A stretch of DNA of 37,228 bases, from assembly GCA_035717485.1 (NCBI GenBank), contig DASTIQ010000175.1:1-37228 (forward strand). The letters are read 5' to 3'. The notes beneath the pieces were generated by a model. That model was not told the DNA's origin, ran no database searches, and saw only the letters and a list, made by a program, of their open reading frames with translations. The position numbers and the translations under genes are program-made. Below are positions 23,166-31,357 of this stretch, one piece after another. Source of the DNA: Thermoanaerobaculia bacterium (GTDB lineage Bacteria > Acidobacteriota > Thermoanaerobaculia > UBA5066 > DATFVB01). Within the stretch, counting starts at the first letter, position 1, and every line of letters starts with the position of its first letter.

Positions 23166-25371
23166 CCGTGCCGCCCTTTTCGAGCTTGCCGAACAGGATC
23201 TCGTCGGTCAGCGGGTCCCGGACCTCCGCCTGCAGCACCCGCGAGAGGGGGCGCGCGCCGAACGCCGGGTCGTAGCCCTTCCGGGCGAGATAGGTCCGCG
23301 CCTCCGGCGTGAGCGTGATCGCGATCTTCCGCTCGGCGAGCTGCGTCTCGAGCTCGCGGACGAATTTCTCGACGATCGCTTCCATCACCGCGGGATCGAG
23401 CGGACGGAACGTGACGATCGCGTCGAGGCGGTTGCGAAACTCGGGCGCGAACAGGCGATCGATCGCCTGTTTCGTTCGGTGCGGTGCGTCGTGGAGCGTG
23501 TCCGCCGAGAACCCGATCGAGCCGGCCGAGGCCTCGCGGGAGCCGGCGTTGGACGTCATGATGAGGACGACCTGCCGGAAGTCGGCCTTCCGGCCGTTGT
23601 TGTCGGTCAGCGTGGCGTGGTCCATCACCTGCAGCAGAATGTTGAAGAGATCGGGATGAGCCTTCTCGATCTCGTCGAGGAGCACGACGCTGTACGGGTG
23701 CGACCGGATCGAGTCGACGAGGAGCCCTCCCTGCTCGAACCCCACGTAGCCGGGAGGCGCGCCGATCAGCCGCGCGACGGCGTGTTTCTCCATGAATTCG
23801 CTCATGTCGAAGCGGACGAACTCGCTGTCGAGCTGGCGGGCGAGCTGCCGCGCGAGCTCGGTCTTGCCGACCCCCGTCGGCCCGGTGAAGAGAAAGCTCC
23901 CCGCCGGGTGGTCGGGATGTCCGAGCCCGGCCCGGGAACGCTTGATCGCGCGGGCGACGGCGCGGACCGCCTCCTCCTGCCCGAAGACCACCGACTCGAG
24001 CGCCGCTTCGAGCCCGAGGAGCCGGTCCTTTTCCGAGACGGTCACCTGCTGCGCCGGAATCCGCGCCATCCGCGCGACGACGCGCTCGACCTCGGTCTCT
24101 CCGACGGTTCCGGGCCGGTCGCCGGAGCGGAGGCGGAAAGCCGCGCCCGCCTCGTCCATCACGTCGACGGCGCTGTCGGGGAGTTTCGACTCCCGAAGGT
24201 GCCTCGACGCGAGCCGGACGGCGGCGTCGAGCGCTTCCTCGGTGTACGTCACCCGGTGATGTTCCTCGTAGCGGGAGCGGAGCCCGCGGAGGATCTTGCG
24301 CGCGTCCTCGAACGACGGCTCGTCGACGGCGATCTTCTGCAGGCGCCGCGCGAGCGCGCGATCCTTCTCGACGTGCTTGAACTCCTCGTGCGTCGTCGAG
24401 CCGATGAGGCGCAGCTTTCCCTCCGTCAGAACGGGCTTGACGAGGTTCGCGAGGTCCATCGTGCCGCCGGTCGTCGCGCCGGCGCCGACCATCGTGTGGA
24501 GCTCGTCGATGAAGAGCACGGGCTTCGGCTTCTTCGCGAGCGCGCCCATGAGGGCCTTGAACCGCTCCTCGAAGTCTCCCCGGTAGCGGGTGCCGGCGAG
24601 CAGGGCGCCTCCGTCGAGCGCGAATATCTCCGCGTCCTTCAGGAGCGGCGGGACGTCGGCCGCGAGGAGGCGCTGCGCGAGGCCTTCGACGAGGGCGGTC
24701 TTTCCGACGCCGGCCTCCCCGACGAAGACGGGGTTGTTCTTGCGCCGGCGGGCGAGGACCTCCATCGCCCGGTCGAGCTCGTCGGTGCGTCCCACGAGAG
24801 GATCGAGCTCTCCGCGCCGCGCGCGCTCCGTCAGGTTGACGGTGAACGCCGCGAGCGGGTCTTTCGGGGAGGGCGCTTCGCCTTCCCCCGCCGGAACGGG
24901 GGCGGAGCCCTCCGCCGTCGCTTCGGCGGGCGGAACCTTCGTGATCCCGTGCGAGACGTAGTTCAGCACGTCGAGGCGCGTCACGCCGTGAGCGAGGAGC
25001 ATCTTCGCGGCCGCGGTCTTCGGCTGCCCGAGAATCGCGGCGAGCAGGTCTCCCACGCTCACGCCCTCGTCCCGCCCCGAATTCTCGACGTGGAGAATCG
25101 CGATCTGGAGGACACGGCGGAACGCGAGCGTCTGGATCGGCTCGGCGGTCCCGACGCCTTTCGGCAGCGTCTCGACGCCGTCCTCGAGGTGCCGCTTGAC
25201 CTCGCCGCGGAGCCGGGCGGGGTCCGCGCCGCACGCGGCGAGGATTTCCTCGCCGGCCGGGTCGTTGACGATCGCGTAGAGGAGGTGTTCGAGCGTCAGG
25301 TGCGCGTGCCGCCGGCTCTGCGCCTCCCGGAAGGCGACGGTCAGCACCATTTCGACGGCCGCGGACAGCAT
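23113..25371 (-). CDS. clpA: ATP-dependent Clp protease ATP-binding subunit ClpA
   Basis: This 752-residue AAA+ unfoldase feeds substrates, including ClpS-delivered N-degron proteins, to ClpP. It has an N domain (1-140), a D1 ATPase with Walker A GEAGVGKT (218-225) and Walker B VLFIDE (285-290), and a D2 ATPase with Walker A GPTGVGKT (497-504) and VVLLDE. There is no long coiled-coil middle domain, which separates it from ClpB and ClpC. The ClpP-docking loop IGF is at 619-621, matching the position of the IGL loop in the E. coli protein. TACAAT lies nine bases upstream of the ATG, with no Shine-Dalgarno. clpP is not in the window. Confidence 0.96.
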   Translation of the reverse strand: MLSAAVEMVLTVAFREAQSRRHAHLTLEHLLYAIVNDPAGEEILAACGADPARLRGEVKRHLEDGVETLPKGVGTAEPIQTLAFRRVLQIAILHVENSGRDEGVSVGDLLAAILGQPKTAAAKMLLAHGVTRLDVLNYVSHGITKVPPAEATAEGSAPVPAGEGEAPSPKDPLAAFTVNLTERARRGELDPLVGRTDELDRAMEVLARRRKNNPVFVGEAGVGKTALVEGLAQRLLAADVPPLLKDAEIFALDGGALLAGTRYRGDFEERFKALMGALAKKPKPVLFIDELHTMVGAGATTGGTMDLANLVKPVLTEGKLRLIGSTTHEEFKHVEKDRALARRLQKIAVDEPSFEDARKILRGLRSRYEEHHRVTYTEEALDAAVRLASRHLRESKLPDSAVDVMDEAGAAFRLRSGDRPGTVGETEVERVVARMARIPAQQVTVSEKDRLLGLEAALESVVFGQEEAVRAVARAIKRSRAGLGHPDHPAGSFLFTGPTGVGKTELARQLARQLDSEFVRFDMSEFMEKHAVARLIGAPPGYVGFEQGGLLVDSIRSHPYSVVLLDEIEKAHPDLFNILLQVMDHATLTDNNGRKADFRQVVLIMTSNAGSREASAGSIGFSADTLHDAPHRTKQAIDRLFAPEFRNRLDAIVTFRPLDPAVMEAIVEKFVRELETQLAERKIAITLTPEARTYLARKGYDPAFGARPLSRVLQAEVRDPLTDEILFGKLEKGGTVTIGVAGDALTFSAAPA

Positions 25372-25380
25372 GACGGATTC

Positions 25381-25386
25381 ATTGTA
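25381..25386 (-). promoter_or_regulatory. -10 box of clpA
   Basis: On the minus strand TACAAT (25386-25381) lies nine bases before the ATG. The leader would be only about two bases, so this is a borderline member of the leaderless set. Confidence 0.4.
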
Positions 25387-25419
25387 CGTTCGCCGGGCCC
25401 GGAGCGGCGACGCGCGGCG

Positions 25420-26211
25420 TCAGCGCTCGTGGCCGGTTCGCTTCGTGCAATCGAGAGGCGGATCGAAGGCCGGCGGCGGGATCGTCTCCCGATGCAGGCC
25501 GGTCACCTCCGTGCGGGTCGTCGTCGTCGCGGGTCTGCCGCCGTCGAACGCGACCGTCGTGGAGGTCACGCGCCTGACGGGTGCGCCCGGAACGCCGGTC
25601 AGAACGGCGTCGAGCTTCGCGCCGAGCTCTCCTCCCGCCGCTCCGGGGCTCCCTTTCGTCAGCCACACCGAGAAAGCGGGATCGCGAAGCTCCTCCGCGA
25701 CCCAGAGATCGTCGATCGTCACCGTGTGGGCGCGGCGGGAGCTTCCCTGGCCCTGGAGGAGGGTGTCGTACTCGCTCTTCACGCGGCAATGACGCGTGGA
25801 AAGTCCCGCGATCACCGGGCCGGCGTCGTCGAGGACTTTTTCGACGCGGACGTTCCGGAACGACGTCGAAACGGGAGAGCCGGGCCCGATCCGCGTCTCC
25901 CGGGCCGCGGGAGGCGTCCAGGGGCGGCATTCCTTCCGTTCGAGGTCGAAATATCGAAGCGTCTTCCCCCCGTCGGTCGTCAGAAGCACGTCCCCTTTCG
26001 GCGTGGCCGGGTTGTCGCTTTCGACGAATTCGATCTTTCCCCGTTCCGCATCCACCCACCCCCGGACGGTCGAGCCCCCGATTCCGGCCAGACGCCGGGC
26101 CGGGCCCTCGACTCGGGTCGTCGCGGTGAAGGTCGCGCCCGCGCGGGCCGGTACCGGCGCGATCGCCGCCGCCGCGAGCGCCGGCAGAATCAGAAGACGA
26201 CGGACGCTCAT
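25420..26211 (-). CDS. Exported protein of unknown function
   Basis: This 263-residue protein has a signal peptide (1-24, near PARAGA). The mature part is beta-rich: GATFTATTRVEG, VRGWVDAERGKIEFVES, GDVLLTTDGGKTLRYFDLERKEC and a late EVTGLHRETIPPPAFDPP. The pattern resembles DUF4412-like or LolA-like half-barrel proteins that read out surface state, but I cannot name the family. Cysteines near 93, 144 and the C-terminus (DCTKRTGHER) are noted. GAGGAG precedes the ATG. It follows the Asp-box protein on the same strand, across a likely terminator. Confidence 0.68.
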   Translation of the reverse strand: MSVRRLLILPALAAAAIAPVPARAGATFTATTRVEGPARRLAGIGGSTVRGWVDAERGKIEFVESDNPATPKGDVLLTTDGGKTLRYFDLERKECRPWTPPAARETRIGPGSPVSTSFRNVRVEKVLDDAGPVIAGLSTRHCRVKSEYDTLLQGQGSSRRAHTVTIDDLWVAEELRDPAFSVWLTKGSPGAAGGELGAKLDAVLTGVPGAPVRRVTSTTVAFDGGRPATTTTRTEVTGLHRETIPPPAFDPPLDCTKRTGHER

Positions 26212-26234
26212 CGAACGCTCCTCGAGCCTCCGGG

Positions 26235-26267
26235 CCGGAAGAAGAGGGGCCGCCTCGCGGCGGCCCC
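26235..26267 (-). terminator. Likely intrinsic terminator after the Asp-box gene
   Basis: On the minus strand GGGGCCGCC and GGCGGCCCC (26267-26246) form a perfect 9-bp stem with a GCGA (GNRA) tetraloop, followed by TCTTCTTCC. The T-tract is broken, so termination may be partial and let through some transcription into the gene at 26211. Confidence 0.6.
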
Positions 26268-26288
26268 GATGCCGAACTCCGTGAACGA

Positions 26289-28790
26289 TCAATTGAGGGA
26301 CAGCTCCCAGACGCCCCGGCCGTAGCTCGAGACGCGAAGGAACGTTCCGGTCGGGGAGAGGTACATGTCCGAGATCATCGAGAGCGGGAGGCCGCTGCCC
26401 AGGGCGTCCCAGTGGGATCCGCCGTCGGTCGTCCGATAGACGCCGATCCAGTTCGCGGCATACACCGTGCGGCCCGTCGGATCGGACGGGTCGACGACGA
26501 TCTTGTTGATCGGGAGCTGGGGAAGGTCGCCCGTGGCGTCGCTCCAGGTCGCGCCGCCGTCGGCGCTCGAGGCGACGTGGGGAGCGGAATAAGCGGCTTC
26601 CGAAGCGAGATAGATCTTCGAGTTGTCGGCGCTCCATCCGCTCGTCGAGTTGTATCCGGGCCAGGTCGGCACGCCCGAGGCGGCGACGTTGACGTCCGTC
26701 CATGTGGCACCGCCGTCGTGCGTGTAGAGGAAATGTCCGCTCGTGCATGCGAGGCCGACGTAGTGGAGGTCCGTCGGCGAGAGCCCGATGCCGTGACTGA
26801 CTCCCCGGATCTGCCGTCCGGTGAAGTTCGGATCCGGAAGGTCGGCCGAGCTCCAGACCGCGCTCCAGGTGTCGCCTCCGTCGGTCGTCCTCAGCAGATA
26901 GTGGGCGGTGTTCGTGTAGAACACGCGGCCGGTCGGATCGGCGGCCGAAGTCGGCGTCGCGATCGGCGTGACGAAATACGAGTCGTAGTACCACGGATAA
27001 TCCGGGGCCGGTCCCGCGAGGTTCGACGTGTTCAGCAGCACGTCGTACTTGGCCTGGTTGTTGGGCGGGTTGCTCTTCCACCGGCGGATGTCGAGGTAGT
27101 AGAGGCTCCCCATCGAAACGTCGTCGTTGGCCTGGCTCCAGCCCGTGCCGAAACCGTCGCCGCCGATCGATCCGGTGTACGTGTTGCCATTGACCCGGTA
27201 GAGCGTGCCGTTGTCCTGAAGGCCGATCAGGGTGTCGTCCGGGTGGACCGTGCCCGCCGCGAGCGCGTAGATCAGAGCGTTGCCGAGCCCCTGGTTGGCA
27301 TTGTCCTTCCACGACCGGCCGTTGTCGTCGCTGTAGAAGATCCCGCCGTCGTTGCCGAAGAAGATCCTCTTGCCCGCGGCCGTCGAGATCGCCGCCGCGT
27401 GGAAGTCCGCGTGGGCGTAGGGGAGGAGGAGGGGAGACCCCCCCATCTGGTAAGCCGAGAGGTCGCCCAGCCAGCTCGTGAGCAGCGTCCAGGTCGCCCC
27501 GCCGTCGCGGGAGACCGCGGAGCTGTAGTTTCCGCCGGCGTAGACGGTGTTCCCGGTCGCGTCGGAGGGGTCGGACAGGATCATCTGGTTGTACCAGCCC
27601 TGGCCGTGCATGAGGTTCATGTTCGGGTTGAAATAGTTCGGGTTCGTCGGCGCCTTCGAGTTCATTCCGAGAGCCGTGAAGTGCTGCCCGCCGTCGGTCG
27701 ACTTGTAGACGTCCTTCTGGTTCGTGCCGGCGGCCGTCGCCGAGAGGGCGTAGACGATGCTGCCGCCCGGCCCCCCGACCGTGAGCGTCGTGCGCCCCGC
27801 GCTCCCGGAGTATCCGAGGACTCCCGTGTCGGCGATGTAATCCCAGGTCGCGCCCTGGTCGGTCGAGAAATAGACGAGCGTGTTCTCGTAGTAGTTCGGC
27901 GAGACCTGCCAGTACGCCTGGGAGGCGAGCCATCCCGTGCTGGTCTTCACCAGGCTCCAGTCCTCGTGGCCGCCGCCGAAGGACGCGAAGTAGGCCTCGG
28001 TGCCCGGATCGATCGACACGTAGCTGAAGGATGCCCCCCCGTCGGCCGAGCGGTACAGGCCGACGTCGGTCCCGATGAGAACGATGTCGTCCGCCGTGGT
28101 CGTGCCCTGCGACGTGTCCACCTTCACGTCGAGGATGCGCTGGGCGCCCGGGAGCGGGATCGGAGCCGACCAGGTGTCCGCGCCGTCGGTCGACTTGTAC
28201 ACGACGCCGCCGACCCCGAGGTCGAAGGGGTCGCCCGATCCCAGGTAGAGGACGTCCGGCGTGCGCCCGAAGGCCGCGGCGCCGCCGGAGGTCGCGTAGA
28301 TGCCGTCCGTCTTCGCGGTCCAGGTCGGTTTGCTGGCGCCGAAGTTCGTCGTCTTCCACAGACCGCCGCCCGAGGAGAGGAGGTAGACCGTGTTGGCCCT
28401 GGCGGGGCGCGGATCCGGGAGGATCGTCCGCAGTCGGCCGCTGATTTCGCTCGCCTTGTTGACGCCGTTCTGCCATCGAGTGGTGGTCGTCGGTCCGAGC
28501 GACCTCCACGATCCTCCGACCGGCGACCTTCCGCCGGCCTGGAGGCGTTTCGCCTCGTCGAGGATCATCGCCCGGAACTCGGACGTGAGCTCGCCCCCCA
28601 TCCTCGCCTTCATCCACTCGATTCGGGCTTCCGGCGACTCGGCCTGGTCCTGGCCCGCGCTCGCCGGAAGGTCTCCCGCCTTGATCCGGCTCGTGTAGCC
28701 GCCGTCCGCCCACGTCGCCGCCGAGATCCCGCCGGCGAGCGCGGCGAGACCGGCGAGCTTCAGGAGTCTCCCGGGAATATTGGTCTGCAT
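26289..28790 (-). CDS. Exported Asp-box (BNR/VPS10-like) beta-propeller protein
   Basis: This 833-residue secreted protein has a signal peptide (about 1-28). At least ten Asp-box motifs follow, for example STDGADTW, SADGGASF, STDQGATW, SRDGGATW, SDDNGRSW, TTDGGDTW, THDGGATW and TTDGGSHW. Such repeats build six- to ten-bladed propellers found in sialidases, GH74 xyloglucanases and sortilin-like receptors. No sialidase arginine triad or clear GH74 acid pair is recognisable, so catalysis is unproven. The C-terminus, SSYGRGVWELSLN, is typical of secreted Asp-box proteins. AGGAGG is four bases before the ATG; upstream in-frame extension is not needed. It lies between clpA and clpS, with no evident functional link to them. 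Confidence 0.85.
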   Translation of the reverse strand: MQTNIPGRLLKLAGLAALAGGISAATWADGGYTSRIKAGDLPASAGQDQAESPEARIEWMKARMGGELTSEFRAMILDEAKRLQAGGRSPVGGSWRSLGPTTTTRWQNGVNKASEISGRLRTILPDPRPARANTVYLLSSGGGLWKTTNFGASKPTWTAKTDGIYATSGGAAAFGRTPDVLYLGSGDPFDLGVGGVVYKSTDGADTWSAPIPLPGAQRILDVKVDTSQGTTTADDIVLIGTDVGLYRSADGGASFSYVSIDPGTEAYFASFGGGHEDWSLVKTSTGWLASQAYWQVSPNYYENTLVYFSTDQGATWDYIADTGVLGYSGSAGRTTLTVGGPGGSIVYALSATAAGTNQKDVYKSTDGGQHFTALGMNSKAPTNPNYFNPNMNLMHGQGWYNQMILSDPSDATGNTVYAGGNYSSAVSRDGGATWTLLTSWLGDLSAYQMGGSPLLLPYAHADFHAAAISTAAGKRIFFGNDGGIFYSDDNGRSWKDNANQGLGNALIYALAAGTVHPDDTLIGLQDNGTLYRVNGNTYTGSIGGDGFGTGWSQANDDVSMGSLYYLDIRRWKSNPPNNQAKYDVLLNTSNLAGPAPDYPWYYDSYFVTPIATPTSAADPTGRVFYTNTAHYLLRTTDGGDTWSAVWSSADLPDPNFTGRQIRGVSHGIGLSPTDLHYVGLACTSGHFLYTHDGGATWTDVNVAASGVPTWPGYNSTSGWSADNSKIYLASEAAYSAPHVASSADGGATWSDATGDLPQLPINKIVVDPSDPTGRTVYAANWIGVYRTTDGGSHWDALGSGLPLSMISDMYLSPTGTFLRVSSYGRGVWELSLN

Positions 28791-28917
28791 GCATCCTCCT
28801 TCATCGGGGATTGCGGCCGGGTTTTCGGCGCGCAAGATGGACCGTGGCGTTTTCGAACGAAAATGCGGGAGACGGCGAAGCGCGGACGCCCGCCCGGCGC
28901 GGAGGCTGCGGGAGGCG

Positions 28918-29172
28918 TTACGCGCTCGCGTGAATGGCTTCGAACTTCGCCTGCAATACCTCGCGGCTCTCCGTGTGCGCCGGATCGATCACGATCGTTC
29001 CGTCGACGGGGCAGAGCTGGGCGCACGTGGGCTCGTCGGCATGGCCGACGCATTCGGTGCAGAGATCCGGGTTGACCATGTAGATCCCGTCCCCCTGCGT
29101 GATCGCGTCGTTGGGGCACTCGGGCTCGCACTTTCCGCAATCGATGCAGGTGTCGAGGATGACCATTGCCAT
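28918..29172 (-). CDS. 2[4Fe-4S] ferredoxin, YfhL-like
   Basis: This 84-residue cytosolic electron carrier binds two cubane clusters. The first site is Cys9, Cys12, Cys15 and Cys19 (CIDCGKCEPECP). The second is Cys38, Cys41, Cys50 and Cys54, with an eight-residue spacer between the second and third cysteines, the insertion typical of the YfhL/Allochromatium type. That type has unusually low and well-separated redox potentials. The ATG at 29172 follows GGAAGGAG nine bases upstream; the ATG at 29166 is the alternative. A 7-bp stem (29189-29195 with 29205-29211) lies just before the ribosome-binding site. The redox partner is not obvious from context. Confidence 0.94.
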   Translation of the reverse strand: MAMVILDTCIDCGKCEPECPNDAITQGDGIYMVNPDLCTECVGHADEPTCAQLCPVDGTIVIDPAHTESREVLQAKFEAIHASA

Positions 29173-29315
29173 GGGAATTTCTCCTTCCGCGCCGGATCCG
29201 ATTCCCGGCGCAAAAGGATCATCGCAACCGAAGGAATCGCCGGCCTGATTCATCCTCATCACTTCGCGGCGGGAGCGAGAGGTCCGGACAAGGAGCGTGG
29301 CGGAAAGACCGGGAG

Positions 29316-29630
29316 TTACTCCTCTTCGAGGCTTGCCCTCAGCGGAAACTCGTTCTCCCGGGCCCGCTGGTGGACGAGATCGACCTTCGTCTCGGCGATC
29401 TCGAAAGGGTAGACGCCGCACACTCCGTGTCCCCGGGTGTGGACGTGCATCATGATCCGGTGCGCCTCGGCGGGCGATTTGTGGAAGACCGTCTCGAGGA
29501 TCTCGACCACGAAGGGCATCGTCGTGTAGTCGTCGTTGTGGAGGAGGACCCGGTACAGCGGCGTCTTTCGGACGTCCGGCTTCTTCTCCGGGAGGACCTG
29601 CCCGTCCGAGGCGTGTCGAGGCTCGCCCAT
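29316..29630 (-). CDS. clpS: ATP-dependent Clp protease adaptor ClpS
   Basis: This 104-residue adaptor binds N-terminal Leu, Phe, Trp or Tyr and hands the substrate to ClpA. The ligand pocket is intact: Asn32-Asp33-Asp34 in HNDDYTTMPF, the gatekeeper Met38 and His64 (VHTRG). The C-terminal ETKVDLVHQRARENEFPL segment is fully conserved. The first 22 residues are the flexible tail needed for delivery to ClpA. clpS usually sits immediately upstream of clpA; here clpA is on the same strand but 3.9 kb away. TAGAAT lies six bases before the ATG, with no Shine-Dalgarno. Confidence 0.96.
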   Translation of the reverse strand: MGEPRHASDGQVLPEKKPDVRKTPLYRVLLHNDDYTTMPFVVEILETVFHKSPAEAHRIMMHVHTRGHGVCGVYPFEIAETKVDLVHQRARENEFPLRASLEEE

Positions 29631-29636
29631 CCGCGC

Positions 29637-29642
29637 ATTCTA
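29637..29642 (-). promoter_or_regulatory. Leaderless -10 box of clpS
   Basis: On the minus strand TAGAAT (29642-29637) lies six bases before the clpS ATG at 29630. Confidence 0.55.
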
Positions 29643-29684
29643 CGCGGCGGCCGCCGGCAACACCTTCCGCCGAGGGGCATCGCG

Positions 29685-29690
29685 TAAGAT
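29685..29690 (+). promoter_or_regulatory. Leaderless -10 box of the gene at 29697
   Basis: TAAGAT ends six bases before a GTG start. It shares a 66-bp divergent gap with the clpS promoter. Confidence 0.55.
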
Positions 29691-29696
29691 CGGCGG

Positions 29697-30518
29697 GTGA
29701 GGAGAGGAGCCGCCCTCGTCGCGCTCGCGATCGCCGCCCGGCTTTCCGCGGCCGATCCCTTTTCGGCCGACCTCCTCCGGGACCGCCTGTGGGACGACGG
29801 ACGCGCCGAGTACGACGTCTACACGGCGTCGGAGCTCCGCGAAGGGGTCGTGCGCCCGGCGCGCGTGGTCCACGTCGTCGTGAAGGAACCGTTCGACCTT
29901 CGGACGCGGGTGAAGTCGGAGCGGCCCGGCGCCGTCGACGTCCTGAAGATGAACCAGGTGATCGACGTCGCGACGGGCGTGTACGGCTTCCACCAGATGC
30001 AGTCGACGTTCTGGCAGCGGGCGACCGGATCCGTCGTGAAGCTGTCGCTCTCGTCCAACGATTCGTGCGGCAACACGTTCAAGGAGGGGTGGCTCGAGGG
30101 AGGCTTCCTGCGGTTCGTCTTCCACACGTACTGGGACGGCGAGGCCGACGGCGAGCGCCGCGTGCCGATGCCTCCGGGCGGGATCTTCGCCGACGAGCTC
30201 CCGATGAAGCTTCGATGTCTCCGCCGGTTCGACCCGGCGGAATACCGCGTGCGCCTCTTCCCGTCGGTGATCGGGTCGAAGTTCGGCGATCCCCGATTCG
30301 CGGATGCGACGATCCGGGTGCTCCCGCCCGCTTCGGGCGCGGTCCGCATCGAGGTCGCGCACGCCGGGGGCGTCGACCGTTTCGTCTTCGACGAGGCGCC
30401 GCCGCACCTCCTGCGTTCGTGGAAGCGCGCCGACGGGAGCTCGCTCGAGCTCCGGAAATCGATCCGCCTCGACTACTGGAAGCACGGCCGTCCCGGCGAC
30501 GAGAAGCTCCTCGACTAG
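29697..30518 (+). CDS. Exported protein of unknown function
   Basis: This 273-residue protein starts at GTG, placed six bases after TAAGAT. It has a short signal peptide (1-19, near RLSAAD). The mature domain is beta-rich with YDVYTASELREGVVRPARVVHVVVKEPFD, VYGFHQMQSTFWQ, and a CGNTF / LRCLRR cysteine pair at about 122 and 175. I do not recognise a family. It is divergent from clpS and is followed ten bases later by the TPR-like gene, so the two probably form an operon. Confidence 0.7.
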   Translation: MRRGAALVALAIAARLSAADPFSADLLRDRLWDDGRAEYDVYTASELREGVVRPARVVHVVVKEPFDLRTRVKSERPGAVDVLKMNQVIDVATGVYGFHQMQSTFWQRATGSVVKLSLSSNDSCGNTFKEGWLEGGFLRFVFHTYWDGEADGERRVPMPPGGIFADELPMKLRCLRRFDPAEYRVRLFPSVIGSKFGDPRFADATIRVLPPASGAVRIEVAHAGGVDRFVFDEAPPHLLRSWKRADGSSLELRKSIRLDYWKHGRPGDEKLLD

Positions 30519-30528
30519 GAGACGATCG

Positions 30529-31293
30529 CTGGAACTCCCGGAATTCGACCGCGTCCGCGCCGAGCTCCGCCGGCGGCTCTCCGCCGACCCCGTGGGGAGC
30601 TACCGCGACTGGCACGCGGTGCAGCACGAGCTCGAGGAGGCGGGCGACGCGGACTTCTGCCGCGCGCTCGCCGACGATCTGTGGGCCCTCCTCCCCGATC
30701 TCGATCCCCGGCTCGGCGAGGAGCGAGGCCGCTTCTGGAACAACCTGGGGGCTTTCTTCGGAACGCCCGGGCCCGCCGCGAGCCTCGACCGCGCCGAATC
30801 GTGCTTCGCGCGCGCGCTCGACGCCTGGCGCGGAGACGCGGACCGCCGCGCCCGCGCGCTCCACAACCGCGGGAGCGCCCGTACCGGGGTCGGCGCATCG
30901 GCGGAGGACCTCGGGCGGGCGGCGGCCGATCTCGAGGAGGCGCTCGTGTACCGCAACGGCGAGCGGGAGATCGCACGGGCGGTGACGCTCCACCACCTCG
31001 GCATCGCGCGGCGGAAGCTCGCGGAACTCGCCCCGGAGGGCGCGGCGGAGGAGCTCGAGCGGAGCGCCGGCGCGCTGTCGGAAGCGCTCGAGATCCGCGC
31101 GCGCCTGGGGCTCACGGGGGGAACCGCGTCGAGCCGGTTCCAGCTGGGGATCACGCTCGCCGGGCTGCGGCGTTTTTCCGAGGCGCGGCGGGCGCTCGAA
31201 ACGGCCGCCGGAGAGCTCGACGCCGCGGGGAGCCCGGAGCAGGCCGGGATCGCGCGGGAGGCCGCTGCCCGCCTCCCGCCCGGGAAGTCCTAA
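30529..31293 (+). CDS. TPR-like helical protein, apparent CTG start
   Basis: This cytosolic, all-helical protein of 254 residues contains TPR-type pairs such as SLDRAESCFARALDAWRG, DLGRAAADLEEALVYRNGE, ELERSAGALSEALEIRARLG and RFSEARRALETAAGELDA. There is no signal peptide. No ATG, GTG or TTG gives the full N-terminus. A CTG at 30529 is seven bases after GGAG and ten bases past the previous stop; the first standard start (GTG 30592) lacks a Shine-Dalgarno and would drop 21 residues of apparent coding sequence. A protein-protein interaction role is inferred from the fold. Its stop overlaps the A-tract beside the terminator that serves the convergent peptidase gene. Confidence 0.72.
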   Translation: MELPEFDRVRAELRRRLSADPVGSYRDWHAVQHELEEAGDADFCRALADDLWALLPDLDPRLGEERGRFWNNLGAFFGTPGPAASLDRAESCFARALDAWRGDADRRARALHNRGSARTGVGASAEDLGRAAADLEEALVYRNGEREIARAVTLHHLGIARRKLAELAPEGAAEELERSAGALSEALEIRARLGLTGGTASSRFQLGITLAGLRRFSEARRALETAAGELDAAGSPEQAGIAREAAARLPPGKS

Positions 31294-31322
31294 AAAAACC
31301 GGCGGGGTTCGTCCCCGCCGGT
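31292..31322 (-). terminator. Rho-independent terminator of the DUF885 gene
   Basis: On the minus strand ACCGGCGGGG (31322-31313) and CCCCGCCGGT (31307-31298) form a perfect 10-bp stem with a 5-nt loop. It is followed by a run of T covering 31298-31292. It lies 36 bases after the stop of the peptidase gene, and its T-tract overlaps the last codon of the convergent TPR gene. Confidence 0.9.
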
Positions 31323-31357
31323 CGTTCGCGTTCGGGCGGCGGACCGGCCGCGCCGGT

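Noticed and set aside
29173-29315. Terminator between clpS and the ferredoxin gene
   Set aside because: The 7-bp stem at 29189-29211 has no T-tract on the minus strand and abuts the ferredoxin ribosome-binding site.
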